Assembly: GCA_964590255.1 (NCBI GenBank)
Contig: CAZPYA010000002.1
Coordinates: 41,916-105,915, forward strand
Direction of reading: 5' to 3'
DNA from: JAKIYB01 sp964590255
GTDB lineage: Bacteria > Armatimonadota > Hebobacteria > CAIYQO01
DNA length: 64,000 bases
Part shown: in pieces, positions 48,277 to 56,699 of the stretch
Position numbering within the stretch: the first letter of the stretch is position 1
How the letters are laid out: the number at the start of each line of letters is the position of its first letter
Translations under genes and position numbers: made by a program
The notes under the pieces: generated by a model
The model's database searches: none
Told to the model about the DNA's origin: nothing
The model's input: the letters and a program-made list of their open reading frames with translations, nothing else

Positions 48277-49983
48277 TCATTCCTCAATCGCCGCCTTCCG
48301 CCCCGTAATCGCCTTGATGGTCGCCGGGTCGAATTTCGGCTGCCGATCGTAGGTATACAGCCCGTTCACTTCCTGCTCCACGTCGGTGAGCTGGGTGTAG
48401 CAGAAGCCGCACATGCGCGGGTGGTCGAGGAGGGTGTCGGTGAGCGCCTGATACCGGGTGAGGAATTCCGCTTCGCTAGTGGGGCGGTTGCCGTAGCCCC
48501 AGGCGGCGTCGCCCACCTGGCCGGGATTCCACCAGATGCCGCCATATTCGCTGATGAAATACGGTTGCCCGGCATAGGGCGCGTCGTGTTGCGGGTAGTT
48601 GCGGAAGGGCCCCCCGCCCTCGGCGAAGGGGGCGTGTCGCGCGGTGAACGTCTCCGGGTTCTGGTCGTAATCGTGGCTGTCATAGACGTCCGTGACCACA
48701 TGCACATAGCCGCTGGCGTCGATGACCGGCCGGGTGGGGTCGATGGCCTTCGTCACGCGGTAGATCTGGCGCAGCACCTCGGCGTTTTGCCAGGTGCAGG
48801 TCTCGTTGAACGGGCACCAGCCGACAAGGGCCGGGTGGCTGTAGTCGCGGTCGAGGACGGTCAGCCATTCCGTTTGGAAGCGCTCCAGCGCCGCCGCGTT
48901 GGCCACGTCCAGACCCCAACTCGCCATCTCGCCCCATACCAGGTAGCCGAGTTTGTCCGCCCAGTAGAGGAAGCGCTCCTCGAAGACTTTCTGGTGCAGC
49001 CGCGCGCCGTTGAAGCCCATCGCCATCGACCGCTCGATATCTGCGCGCAGTTCGTCATCGCTGGGCGCGGTGAAGATGCCGTCGGGATAGAATCCCTGGT
49101 CGAGGATGAGGCGCTGGAAGACCGGCTTGCCGTTGATCAATATCGCCGGGCCGCGCCACTCCAGCGACCGCAGGCCAAAATAACTCTCCACGCGGTCGAC
49201 GTCGCCGAGGGTGAGCGTCAGGTCGTATAGCACCGGCGCCCCCGGCGCCCACGGGGCAATAGTCGACAGCGGCACGGTCAGCCGCGCATAGCCGGAGGCA
49301 ATCACGGCTGACGCCCGGCCCACCTCCGCGCCGTCGAGGGTGGCGGTCGCCGTCACTCGCAGTCCCACGGCGTCGCCGTGGACAGGCGCTTCGATGTGCA
49401 CGCAGCCATTCGCCAGGTCGGGGGTGATGCGCGGCCGGCCCAGGTACGCCCGCGGCACCGGCTCCAGCCACACCGTCTGCCAGATGCCGGTGGTGCGGGT
49501 GTAGTGGCACCCGTGCGAGGCAAACGACGGGCTCTGCTTGCCGCCCGGCTGCAGCGGGCTGCGCACGTCGTCCTCGGCACAGACGGTGATCACGTTCTCG
49601 CCGTCCCGCACCAGATGGGTAATCTCCACGGTAAACGGCGTGAAGCCGCCGCGATGCGTGCCGGCGCTGACGCCGTTCACCCACACCTCGGCGTCGTAAT
49701 CGACCGCGCCGAAGTGCAGCAGCAACCGTTGCCCCGCCCACTCAGCGGGGATAGTCACGGTACGTCGGTACCACACCGCCGCCATGAAATCGGTATACCC
49801 GACGCCGGACAGCGCGCTTTCCGGACAGAACGGCACCACGATCTCGCCCGACAGCGCCTCCGCCAACCCGCGCGCGCGCCCGCTGCGCCCGTGGTCGATC
49901 TCAAATTGCCACCGACCATTCAAATTCATCCACGCATCTCGTACCATCTGCGGTCGCGGATACTCCGCACGCGGAATCGACAT
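48277..49983 (-). CDS. Glycoside hydrolase family 2 enzyme
   Basis: 568 residues from ATG 49983; AAGGGGG precedes it and a second ATG lies one codon upstream. The three N-terminal beta domains are seen in the sugar-binding part (MNLNGRWQFEIDHG, YRRTVTIPAEWAGQRLLLHF, AEVWVNGVSAGTHRGGFTPF). The TIM barrel carries the acid/base Glu in GWCPFNETCTW and the nucleophile Glu in QPYFISEYGGIWW. This is the layout of GH2 beta-galactosidase, beta-glucuronidase and beta-mannosidase; size (about 570-600) is closest to glucuronidase-like members. No signal peptide is visible. The substrate is not decidable. Confidence 0.88.
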   Translation of the reverse strand: MSIPRAEYPRPQMVRDAWMNLNGRWQFEIDHGRSGRARGLAEALSGEIVVPFCPESALSGVGYTDFMAAVWYRRTVTIPAEWAGQRLLLHFGAVDYDAEVWVNGVSAGTHRGGFTPFTVEITHLVRDGENVITVCAEDDVRSPLQPGGKQSPSFASHGCHYTRTTGIWQTVWLEPVPRAYLGRPRITPDLANGCVHIEAPVHGDAVGLRVTATATLDGAEVGRASAVIASGYARLTVPLSTIAPWAPGAPVLYDLTLTLGDVDRVESYFGLRSLEWRGPAILINGKPVFQRLILDQGFYPDGIFTAPSDDELRADIERSMAMGFNGARLHQKVFEERFLYWADKLGYLVWGEMASWGLDVANAAALERFQTEWLTVLDRDYSHPALVGWCPFNETCTWQNAEVLRQIYRVTKAIDPTRPVIDASGYVHVVTDVYDSHDYDQNPETFTARHAPFAEGGGPFRNYPQHDAPYAGQPYFISEYGGIWWNPGQVGDAAWGYGNRPTSEAEFLTRYQALTDTLLDHPRMCGFCYTQLTDVEQEVNGLYTYDRQPKFDPATIKAITGRKAAIEE

Positions 49984-50058
49984 CATACCCCCTTGGAGCG
50001 CCGGTGTCCCCACCGGCACGAATAAGCAACCATTACACGAATCACGCCATTGTTAGAT

Positions 50059-50559
50059 CTACGGCGCCCCGGGCAACCCCCACTGCGCCCAGTCCTCGCG
50101 CACCGGGCCACAGACGCCGGGTACGGGCACGCCTGCCTGGCGCATGAGCACGGTCAACTGTCCGCGGTGATGCACCTCGTGCGTGAGCAGCACGAAGAGC
50201 ACCTTGCCGCGCGTCCAGGTTTCGCCATACATCGCGACGGTTTCGGCGAGTGTGCTGTCGGCCCATGCTGCCGTGATCGCCCGCACCAATGAGGCGGCGC
50301 CGGCGCGGTAGGCGCCGCTGATCTCCGCCGCCGTGGCCGGCACCGGGGCATCCTCCGGCGGGGCATCGACGGCCAGGCCGGCTTTCTCACCCATCTCGCC
50401 CAGGGTGATGGCCAGGTGCCATGCGATCTGTCCCAGCGTGCGGCCTTCCGGCGACACCTTCGTCGCCAGCGAGGCATCGGTCAGTTCGTTCAGCACCCGC
50501 TGGGTATTGGCCGATATTTCGCCCCAGCCGCACAGGAACCCGTCAATAGTCGAAAACAT
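50059..50559 (-). CDS. DinB-family metalloenzyme-like protein
   Basis: 166 residues; of two adjacent ATGs, 50559 has the better distance (six bases) from GGAG. The four-helix DinB fold carries the metal-binding His residues in LGQIAWHLAITLGEMG and in LLTHEVHHRGQLTVLMRQAG. Members bind Ni or Zn and include thiol-S-transferases (bacillithiol or mycothiol type); most have no known reaction. It is divergent from the next gene. Confidence 0.85.
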   Translation of the reverse strand: MFSTIDGFLCGWGEISANTQRVLNELTDASLATKVSPEGRTLGQIAWHLAITLGEMGEKAGLAVDAPPEDAPVPATAAEISGAYRAGAASLVRAITAAWADSTLAETVAMYGETWTRGKVLFVLLTHEVHHRGQLTVLMRQAGVPVPGVCGPVREDWAQWGLPGAP

Positions 50560-50695
50560 CATGGTCTCCTTTCCCGTCGCCGCGTGTGTCGCAACCCGTG
50601 CGCTCACCTCTCTATTCTACCCCGCTCCGCCCATTCCTCCGCCCACAGCAGGGAGCCACCGCCGCCATGTCGAAGAAGCAATGTGGAGGACCGCC

Positions 50696-51508
50696 ATGCT
50701 CGCTTGCTCAACCGATTATGTCGATGGCCGCGGCAGCGCCGAGCTGTACCTGCGCGAGATCGCGAAGGCGGGCTTCACCCACGTGCACTGGTGCCAGGAG
50801 TGGAACAGCGATTATTTTTACACCGACAAGGAGATCGCGCAGATCTGCACCTGGCTGAACTGGTATCGCCTGCGCGTGACCGACCTGCACGCCAGCGCCG
50901 GCGAGACGATGCGCTGGGGCTCCTCCGACCCGCGCGTGTGCGAGGAGGGCGTGGCGCTGGTGAAGAATCGCATCCGCATGGTGGCCATGCTCGGCGGCGA
51001 TGTCGCCGTGCTGCACCTGCCCGGCGAATACGGCTGCGCCGCCGACGATTCTTCGGTACGGGCGGCGGTACACGCGTCGCTGGACGCCCTCACCGCCTTC
51101 GCCCGCGAGCAGGGGGTGCGCATCGCGCTGGAAAACACCCCGGACGACAACACCGCCGCGCTGGAGTCGCTCTTCGCGCGCTACGGCGCCGACGTCCTTG
51201 GCCTTTGCTACGACAGCGGCCATGGCCACATCGCCGGCAACGGTCTCGACCGGCTGGCCGTGCTGAAAGATCGCCTCCTCGCCATTCACCTGCACGACAA
51301 CGACGGGAAATCCGACCAGCACCGCCTGCCCTACGACGGCGGCGTCGACTGGTCCCGCCTGATGAGCCTCATCGCCGCCTCGCCCTACCGCAAGCCCCTC
51401 ACCCTCGAACTCATCTGCCCTGCCAACACCAACCCCGCCGCCTTCCTCGCCGAAGCCCGCGTGCGTGGCGCGCGGCTGGAGGGGTTGATGTTTGGGCTGC
51501 AGGGATAG
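50696..51508 (+). CDS. Sugar phosphate isomerase/epimerase-like TIM barrel protein
   Basis: 270 residues from ATG 50696, behind GTGGAGGA; a long upstream extension in the frame is antisense to dinB. The AP endonuclease 2/xylose isomerase-like barrel is shown by MLACSTDYVDGRGSAELYLR, VAVLHLPGEYG, VRIALENTPDDNT (metal-binding Glu), GLCYDSGHGHIAGNG (Asp/His pair), LAIHLHDNDGKSDQHRLPYD and LTLELICPAN (Glu). All four usual metal ligands appear to be present. Such proteins isomerise or epimerise sugars, often as part of inositol, ulosonate or rare-sugar pathways; the substrate is unknown. Confidence 0.87.
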   Translation: MLACSTDYVDGRGSAELYLREIAKAGFTHVHWCQEWNSDYFYTDKEIAQICTWLNWYRLRVTDLHASAGETMRWGSSDPRVCEEGVALVKNRIRMVAMLGGDVAVLHLPGEYGCAADDSSVRAAVHASLDALTAFAREQGVRIALENTPDDNTAALESLFARYGADVLGLCYDSGHGHIAGNGLDRLAVLKDRLLAIHLHDNDGKSDQHRLPYDGGVDWSRLMSLIAASPYRKPLTLELICPANTNPAAFLAEARVRGARLEGLMFGLQG

Positions 51509-51528
51509 CCAGGCATGTGTAGTCCGCA

Positions 51529-51640
51529 CCCTCCGCGGCGCGTGGTAGCGAAATGTATAACCGTGCCCGACAACACCGTCATCGGCCACGGACTCAACCG
51601 CACCCCGGTGTTGGAATGCGCCACCACGCGCCGCGGAGGG
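51529..51640. repeat. 112-bp long inverted repeat with nested stem
   Basis: Arms of 22 bases (51529-51550 and 51619-51640) pair with one mismatch. Inside the 68-base spacer CAACACCG (51571-51578) pairs with CGGTGTTG (51606-51613). It lies between convergent genes and could act as a double terminator, a non-autonomous mobile element, or a structured RNA. No gene is encoded. Confidence 0.8.
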
Positions 51641-51660
51641 CGCTGACGACCTGTTGATAT

Positions 51661-52929
51661 TCACCACCCGCCCTCCATTATCGCAAACCGTAGCGCCTCC
51701 TCATCCGCCGCTCGCACTCGGCCGGTACGGCGGAGCAGTTCAATGCAGGTGTCCAGCAGGTGATACGAGTCGCCGCCGTCTCGCCAGGCGCGGTGGTAGC
51801 GGCGCCGCAGGAAGTCGGTAAAGTTGTGGGTGCCGCGGTCGGCGTCGGCGATGGCGCAGGCGCGGCGGAGGAGGGTGTGCGCTTCCGTGTATCGCCCCTG
51901 TTTGATGCGCAGCCGGGCCTGCCAGCCAAGGATGGTCGCGATGTCGCGGGAGTGCCGGCCGCGCAGGCGCGTCTGCAGCACCAGCACCCGGCGGATGAGC
52001 GCCTCGCGCTGCGCGTCCGGCAGTTTAGTCCACATGTCGTGCGTGCCGCCGAGCACCTCGCGGTAGTGCCAGCAGCACTCTACGGGCAAGCCCAGCGCCT
52101 CGTGGATAGCCAGCGCCTGCTGTAGATACACTGCTCCATCAACCGGCCTGCCAAAATAGGCAAACAGCCCCGCCGCGTCTTCCAGACGCTGCATATGCGT
52201 TGCAGTGCCTTCGCGCGACCACCGTGTGAACTGCCCCAGGTAATCTTGCGCCAGTGCCAGGTAGCACCCGGGCATTGCCGGATCGCGACTGGGTATGCTG
52301 GCGGCCAGGTTCTGGTAGGCGTCGTAGGTGCGGTGGTCATCCGGCGGGTAGAGCGCCGTGCAAATCTGGTAGATCTGCCGCGCGTACTGGTGCGTGCGTT
52401 CCGCGTCTTTCACATAGCGGTGATAGGTGTATGCCTGCTGCAGCGCCTGCAGATACCGGGGATCATACGGGCCGTAGGCCTGCCGGCTCGCGGCGGCCGC
52501 GTCGGCAAAGGCGGCATCGACATGTGCGGCGGCATACCGGTAATGCGCCTGGGTGCGAATGATGCGCAGTGCCCGGCGGGGACTGATCCCGCCGGGCGCG
52601 GCAGCCTGCCACAGCGCCTCGGCAGCCGCGGGCAGTGTGTCGGGGGCGCCGCCATCCACCCGCACCGTCTCCTTTGCATACACCTGCGCCAGTGCCAGCA
52701 GGCACTCGGCCTGCGCCGCCGGGCTTCGCCGCGTCTTGCGCACCGCCGCGGTGACATGCCGCGCCGCCGCCAGGTAATTCTCGTCGCGCTGCGCCAGCTC
52801 CGCACGGTACAGGTGCGTCTGCCATGACAGCATATCGAACCACGGCACCCACCCGCCCGCCGCCAGCACCAGGTAAACCCCCAGCCACACGAGCGCGATC
52901 ATCAATCCGCGTTTCAGCCGCCTTGACAT
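51661..52929 (-). CDS. Membrane-anchored TPR-like protein
   Basis: 422 residues from ATG 52929. A single N-terminal helix (GLMIALVWLGVYLVLAAGGW) anchors the protein with the bulk outside the cytoplasm or in it. The rest is helical with repeat-like units such as NYLAAARHVTAAVRKTRRSP, AQAECLLALAQVYAKETVRV, GAVYLQQALAIHEALGLPVE and GRYTEAHTLLRRACAIADAD, in keeping with degenerate TPR or Kinesin-light-chain-type repeats. No enzymatic motif is seen. The upstream non-coding region (52930-53338) carries a 29-base inverted repeat and a candidate RNA gene. Confidence 0.65.
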   Translation of the reverse strand: MSRRLKRGLMIALVWLGVYLVLAAGGWVPWFDMLSWQTHLYRAELAQRDENYLAAARHVTAAVRKTRRSPAAQAECLLALAQVYAKETVRVDGGAPDTLPAAAEALWQAAAPGGISPRRALRIIRTQAHYRYAAAHVDAAFADAAAASRQAYGPYDPRYLQALQQAYTYHRYVKDAERTHQYARQIYQICTALYPPDDHRTYDAYQNLAASIPSRDPAMPGCYLALAQDYLGQFTRWSREGTATHMQRLEDAAGLFAYFGRPVDGAVYLQQALAIHEALGLPVECCWHYREVLGGTHDMWTKLPDAQREALIRRVLVLQTRLRGRHSRDIATILGWQARLRIKQGRYTEAHTLLRRACAIADADRGTHNFTDFLRRRYHRAWRDGGDSYHLLDTCIELLRRTGRVRAADEEALRFAIMEGGW

Positions 52930-53009
52930 GCTGCCATCATACTGTGCCGCCGTTACAATCCCATTGCATGCCGATGACGACGGGATGAATAAAGCAACAA
53001 TGGGGGTAG

Positions 53010-53038
53010 TATTCTGGCAATTCACTATTGCCAGAATA
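53010..53038. repeat. Perfect 12-bp inverted repeat
   Basis: TATTCTGGCAAT-TCACT-ATTGCCAGAATA (53010-53038), 80 bases upstream of the TPR-like gene on one side and just before the RNA candidate on the other. It may be an operator for either. Confidence 0.7.
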
Positions 53039-53072
53039 GTTGCCTACTCATGCCGGCATGATAATTGTAGCC

Positions 53073-53251
53073 AAAATAAGAAACTGTATTGGAAGTGCTC
53101 GTAGTCGGATCGTGGAGGATGGATCGTGGCTGGCAAGGCGGATTCGCGAGAGTGTATGGGGACACATACATGCCAGCGAATCCAACGCGGCCAGGCGCGA
53201 TCTAGACCCGCGAGACGGCTGCGAGCACTTTCAAGACAGTTTCTAAGTTTT
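53073..53251 (+). ncRNA. Candidate long-hairpin RNA, architecture reminiscent of 6S RNA
   Basis: 53080-53107 pairs with 53216-53243 over 28 positions with one mismatch and three G-U wobbles (G53092-U53231, U53102-G53221, U53105-G53218). A flanking AAAA/UUUU extends it. After a partly pairable central region (53108-53121 against 53203-53215), 53122-53134 pairs with 53190-53202, GGAUUCGC at 53140-53147 with GCGAAUCC at 53176-53183, and UGUAUG with CAUACA caps the loop. The wobbles make sense only for a plus-strand RNA. A weak promoter (TTGCCT at 53040, TAATTG at 53062, 16-base spacer) would start transcription at about 53075. No protein is encoded. A long imperfect mobile inverted repeat is the main alternative. 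Confidence 0.5.
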
Positions 53252-53338
53252 CACGGTAGTAGTCACGAGGGGGTAGCCGGGGGGTAGTACCGGGGAACGA
53301 CGGGTACAACGCGTATACACCCTGGGGGAGGCACCCGT

Positions 53339-54127
53339 ATGGATCTACACTTGCACGATAACGTCATCCTGGTAGCGGCCGCCAGCGCCGGGCTGGGCTA
53401 CGGCATAGCGGAGGCGGTGGCACGCGAGGGCGCGCGGGTGGCGATCTGCAGCCGCGATGCCGCACGCGTGGAAGCCGCCGCCGCGCGACTGACCGCGGAG
53501 ACCGGCGCCGCGGTATTCGCGCAGGTTGCCGACATGCGCGATCCCGCGCAGGCCGCCGGCTGGGTAGCGACGGCCGAGGCGCATTTCGGGCGCATCGATG
53601 GGCTGGTGACGAACGCCGGCGGGCCGCCGGTGGGGCAGTTCGACGATTTCGACGATGCCGCGTGGGATGCCGCCGTCCAGTTGACGCTGATGAGCGCGGT
53701 GCGCATGGTGCGCGCGGCGCTGCCGGCGCTGCGCGCACGCGGAGGCAGCGTCCTCATGCTTACCTCCGTCTCGGCGAAGGAACCCATCGACAACCTGCTA
53801 CTCTCCAACGTCATGCGCGCCGGCGTCACCAGCCTGGCGAAGAGCCTGTCACGCACGCTGGCCGCGGACGGCATCCGCGTCAACACGCTCATGCCCGGCC
53901 GCATCGCCACCGAGCGCGTGGCGATGCTGGACCGCGCCACCGCCGATACGCGCGGCATCACCGCGGAGGAGCAGCGCGCCCGGCAGGAGCAGACAATCCC
54001 GCTGGGGCGCTATGGCGAGTCGGCGGAATTCGGCCGTGTGGCCGCGTTCCTGCTGTCGGAAGCCGCCGGCTACATCACCGGCACTACCCTGGCGGTAGAC
54101 GGGGGCATGATTCACACCGTTTGGTGA
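53339..54127 (+). CDS. SDR-family oxidoreductase-like protein with altered active site
   Basis: 262 residues from ATG 53339 with GGGGGAGG upstream. The Rossmann fold shows LVAAASAGLGYGIAEAVARE (cofactor loop), VADMRDP, LVTNAGGPPVG and C-terminal ITGTTLAVDGGMIHTVW. The Ser is present in MLTSVSAKEPI, but the YxxxK motif is replaced by LLLSNVMRAGV, with Ser and Arg where Tyr and Lys are expected. This subgroup is often labelled 3-oxoacyl-ACP reductase, but chemistry must differ if it is active. Its 3' end overlaps the convergent gene by 16 bases. Confidence 0.82.
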   Translation: MDLHLHDNVILVAAASAGLGYGIAEAVAREGARVAICSRDAARVEAAAARLTAETGAAVFAQVADMRDPAQAAGWVATAEAHFGRIDGLVTNAGGPPVGQFDDFDDAAWDAAVQLTLMSAVRMVRAALPALRARGGSVLMLTSVSAKEPIDNLLLSNVMRAGVTSLAKSLSRTLAADGIRVNTLMPGRIATERVAMLDRATADTRGITAEEQRARQEQTIPLGRYGESAEFGRVAAFLLSEAAGYITGTTLAVDGGMIHTVW

Positions 54128-55119
54128 CCGCGATAGCTGTATATGCGCCGCCATGTCCCGGTTGATGTCTTGCGCTCGGGCCAGGTCTGCTGCACCCGGC
54201 GCGGCGCCGGCGGCTTGATGGGCGTCGGCAACAGCGCCACTTCCGCCACCCGGGGCAGCGGTGGAACGGACGGCGCCGACGGAGTGAGCATCCGGGCCGG
54301 AGCCGGTAGGAAGGGCAGCGCGCTGGTCGGCATGGGTGCCGGTGGTGCGGCCTGCGCCAGTGGCCGCGGTGGCGGCGACGGCCGTGTCTGCACCATCAGC
54401 ACGGTGGAGAGCTTACGCTGTGGCGTGAGGATGATTGACGCGCCGACCGCCAGCCCGGTGGAGGAGCCGCCATCCAGCGTCATCGCGTCGATGCAGCCCA
54501 GCCCCTTCATCACCGCGGTCAATTGCGTCAGCGTGATGCCGGCGCTGGTGGCCACGAGCAGCAGCCGGTTGCGCGGCGCCAGGCCCACCGCCGTGCGCGA
54601 TGCTGCGCCAAAGAGCGCGGGATCGCGAAAACCCTGGCGGCGCGCGGCGATGGCCAGCTTGCCGCCGCGCAGCAGCCGCAGGCCGCCGCGCAACACCGTT
54701 TCGTAGCCCATCCACGAAGCGCCGCCGCGTGGAATGTCGCGGATCTCGACGACGTTATCGGTGCGTACCGCCAGTGCCGAACCGATGCCGCCCTGGTAAT
54801 GCAGCCGGCCGTCGATGACAATGTCACCGATGGGCAGCCAGTTGCCTGGCGAGAAGTAGCCGCCGGTTATCTGTGCGAGCGGGCGGTGATGGGCAAGGAA
54901 ACTTGCGAAGCTCTGCCCGTGCCCAGGTTCGCCCCAGGCGAAGGCCGGACGAACCATCAACTCGGCGTTGCGCATGTCGACGGTGACGACATGCACGCGG
55001 ACACCGGCGGCGATGCGTAGCTGGTAGGCGACACCGCGGGTGGGTGCTTCTGCGATGGAAGCGGTTGCTGCACCCAGGACCATCCCTATCCAGGTCAGTA
55101 GCCACATCATGTACGGCAT
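54112..55119 (-). CDS. Exported phosphodiester glycosidase (NAGPA)-domain protein
   Basis: 335 residues from ATG 55119 with GGAAGG upstream. A signal peptide is present (MPYMMWLLTWIGMVLGAATA, then SIAEA). The NAGPA domain (PF09992) is seen in VHVVTVDMRNAELMVRPAFA, ITGGYFSPGNWLPIGDIVID, SRTAVGLAPRNRLLLVATSA and GLGCIDAMTLDGGSSTGLAV. Family members cleave GlcNAc-phosphodiester groups on glycans; the exact target is unknown. The C-terminal about 100 residues are Pro/Ala-rich and basic, perhaps a wall-associated tail. Confidence 0.85.
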   Translation of the reverse strand: MPYMMWLLTWIGMVLGAATASIAEAPTRGVAYQLRIAAGVRVHVVTVDMRNAELMVRPAFAWGEPGHGQSFASFLAHHRPLAQITGGYFSPGNWLPIGDIVIDGRLHYQGGIGSALAVRTDNVVEIRDIPRGGASWMGYETVLRGGLRLLRGGKLAIAARRQGFRDPALFGAASRTAVGLAPRNRLLLVATSAGITLTQLTAVMKGLGCIDAMTLDGGSSTGLAVGASIILTPQRKLSTVLMVQTRPSPPPRPLAQAAPPAPMPTSALPFLPAPARMLTPSAPSVPPLPRVAEVALLPTPIKPPAPRRVQQTWPERKTSTGTWRRIYSYRGHQTV

Positions 55120-55262
55120 CGTTGTTGCCTTCCCAGCGCGTCCTGTCCACGGTCAGTGCTCTGACAGTTCCCTCACTGTTGGTATTGTCGAATTATTCGA
55201 CAACTAAACATCTGACCGCCGGGGGCGGTTGCACAGAAAAAGTGATAGGCGCGGAACGATGT

Positions 55263-55288
55263 GCGCCCCCGGCACAAGCCGGGGGCGC
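55263..55288 (-). terminator. Terminator hairpin of the CBM9-like gene
   Basis: GCGCCCCCGGC-ACAA-GCCGGGGGCGC, 11 base pairs, between the stop at 55315 and the next gene. Confidence 0.65.
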
Positions 55289-55314
55289 GACACGGAAAGG
55301 AAGGCAGCGGCAAC

Positions 55315-55983
55315 TTATGCGAAGCGCAGGATGCCGAACTTCCACGGAATATGGAAGTCGTTGGCGCCCGGCGGCGACCAGGCGTACAGGTCCAGCTTGC
55401 CGCGTTCGACGGAGTCGATGCGGTAGAGGTTGATGCGCCACTCCTCGCCGGGCACGGGCGCCAGGTTGTCCGAGCCGATGAGCGACTCGAACGGAATAGC
55501 GTATTCGGCGGACCAGCGCGTGGCGCCCGGCTGCCCTAATTCGCCGTCGATATGCACCGTGGTGATCATGCCCTCGCAGGTGAAGTCGTTGAAGGCGGTA
55601 AATTTGCGCCAGCCGGCGTCAATGGGCCGGCCGTTGAGCACAAAGGAGTCGAAGACGGTGTTGCGTGGGCTCACGTTCAGCTCGTAGTACTGGCGGAAGC
55701 GGCCGGAGGGGCAGATGAACGCCTCGACGCACTCCTCCGAGAAGATGGGGTCGTCGCGCTCGGTGTAGGTGCCCCAGACGAATTCGTCCTCGCAGACGAA
55801 GCCGATGTAGAGGTAGCGCGTGTTATACAGCAGTTGCACGGTGGTGTGGTACTTTTTCGCGCCGCCGGTGACGGGGTCCACCAGCACGGCGGATTCCGCC
55901 CCGCTCCACAGCGGGTCGTCCACCTTGCCGGAGAGGGTCAGGTCGCGGTTAATGCACGGGCAGGTATAGATGGGCAGTGTCAT
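55315..55983 (-). CDS. Carbohydrate-binding family 9-like protein
   Basis: 222 residues from ATG 55983 with GAGG seven bases upstream. The protein begins with LTLSGKVDDPLWSGAESAVL, typical of the CBM9-like/DOMON-type fold where a DDPLW motif starts the sugar-binding sandwich. TTVQLLYNTRYLYIGFVCED, IFSEECVEAFICPSGR, YYELNVSPRNTVFDSFVLNG, WSAEYAIPFESL and WRINLYRID agree with the family. No signal peptide is seen, so it may be cytosolic or exported by another route. Stand-alone forms are common in plant-polysaccharide degraders. Confidence 0.85.
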   Translation of the reverse strand: MTLPIYTCPCINRDLTLSGKVDDPLWSGAESAVLVDPVTGGAKKYHTTVQLLYNTRYLYIGFVCEDEFVWGTYTERDDPIFSEECVEAFICPSGRFRQYYELNVSPRNTVFDSFVLNGRPIDAGWRKFTAFNDFTCEGMITTVHIDGELGQPGATRWSAEYAIPFESLIGSDNLAPVPGEEWRINLYRIDSVERGKLDLYAWSPPGANDFHIPWKFGILRFA

Positions 55984-56154
55984 CGGTTATCCTCGTTGCC
56001 AAACAGCAGTATGGTCATGGGTTATCGCTCACATGTGTATTTCAACACGTCCACACCCGCTCCTGCCGGCGACGGACCGGTTTTTTTACAGGGCAGACAC
56101 ACGGGGCGTCTCACAGGCGGTCATGCCTGCCGGATATCCGACGGTCTGGCTGGC

Positions 56155-56184
56155 TTGTTTTCCGAGTTAACCTTATGGTATAGT
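56155..56184 (+). promoter_or_regulatory. Promoter of aroQ-pepP
   Basis: TTGTTT at 56155-56160, 18-base spacer, TATAGT at 56179-56184 with TGG extension. Confidence 0.55.
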
Positions 56185-56238
56185 TTGGCGAATCAATACG
56201 GATGTCGACCCGGCACTATTGCGGAAAGCGTGAGATCC

Positions 56239-56688
56239 ATGCATACGATTCTCGTCATTCATGGTCCGAATTTGAACCTGCTTGGCACCCGCGAACCGGA
56301 AGTGTATGGCACCACCACGTTAGGCGATATCAACGCGCGGCTGGAGACGCTGGCGCGCGAGTTGCACGTGGCAGTGCGCTGCGAACAGAGCAATCATGAA
56401 GGCGAGATCGTCACCCGCATTCAGGAGGCCGCGGCATGGGCGGACGGCCTGGTCATCAACGCCGGCGCCTACACCCACACCAGCATCGCCATTCCGGATG
56501 CCATCCAGGGGGTGCGTCTGCCCGCCGTCGAGGTGCATTTAAGCAACGTATTCGCCCGGGAATCCTTCCGCCATCACAGCCACCTCAGCCGCGTCTGTGT
56601 CGGGCAAATCTGCGGATTTGGCGCAAACAGTTACCTGCTGGGGCTGCGCGCCATGGTAGAATTCCTCACGCAAACCTACCCCGAGTAA
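56239..56688 (+). CDS. aroQ: Type II 3-dehydroquinate dehydratase
   Basis: 149 residues from ATG 56239. The N-terminus VIHGPNLNLLGTREPEVYGT includes the catalytic Tyr in VYG; CEQSNHEGEIVTRIQEA, VINAGAYTHTSIAIPDAI, VEVHLSNVFARESFRHHS and CGFGANSYLLGL follow, all hallmark segments of the dodecameric type II enzyme. It converts 3-dehydroquinate to 3-dehydroshikimate in aromatic amino acid synthesis. The following M24 peptidase gene starts 11 bases later, the usual aroQ-pepP order (efp is not present here). Confidence 0.96.
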   Translation: MHTILVIHGPNLNLLGTREPEVYGTTTLGDINARLETLARELHVAVRCEQSNHEGEIVTRIQEAAAWADGLVINAGAYTHTSIAIPDAIQGVRLPAVEVHLSNVFARESFRHHSHLSRVCVGQICGFGANSYLLGLRAMVEFLTQTYPE

Positions 56689-56699
56689 AGGATGACGGC

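Noticed and set aside
53073..53251. Retron RNA or group II intron part
   Set aside because: No reverse transcriptase gene is nearby and the folding is one long hairpin without the expected a1/a2 or domain V signature.
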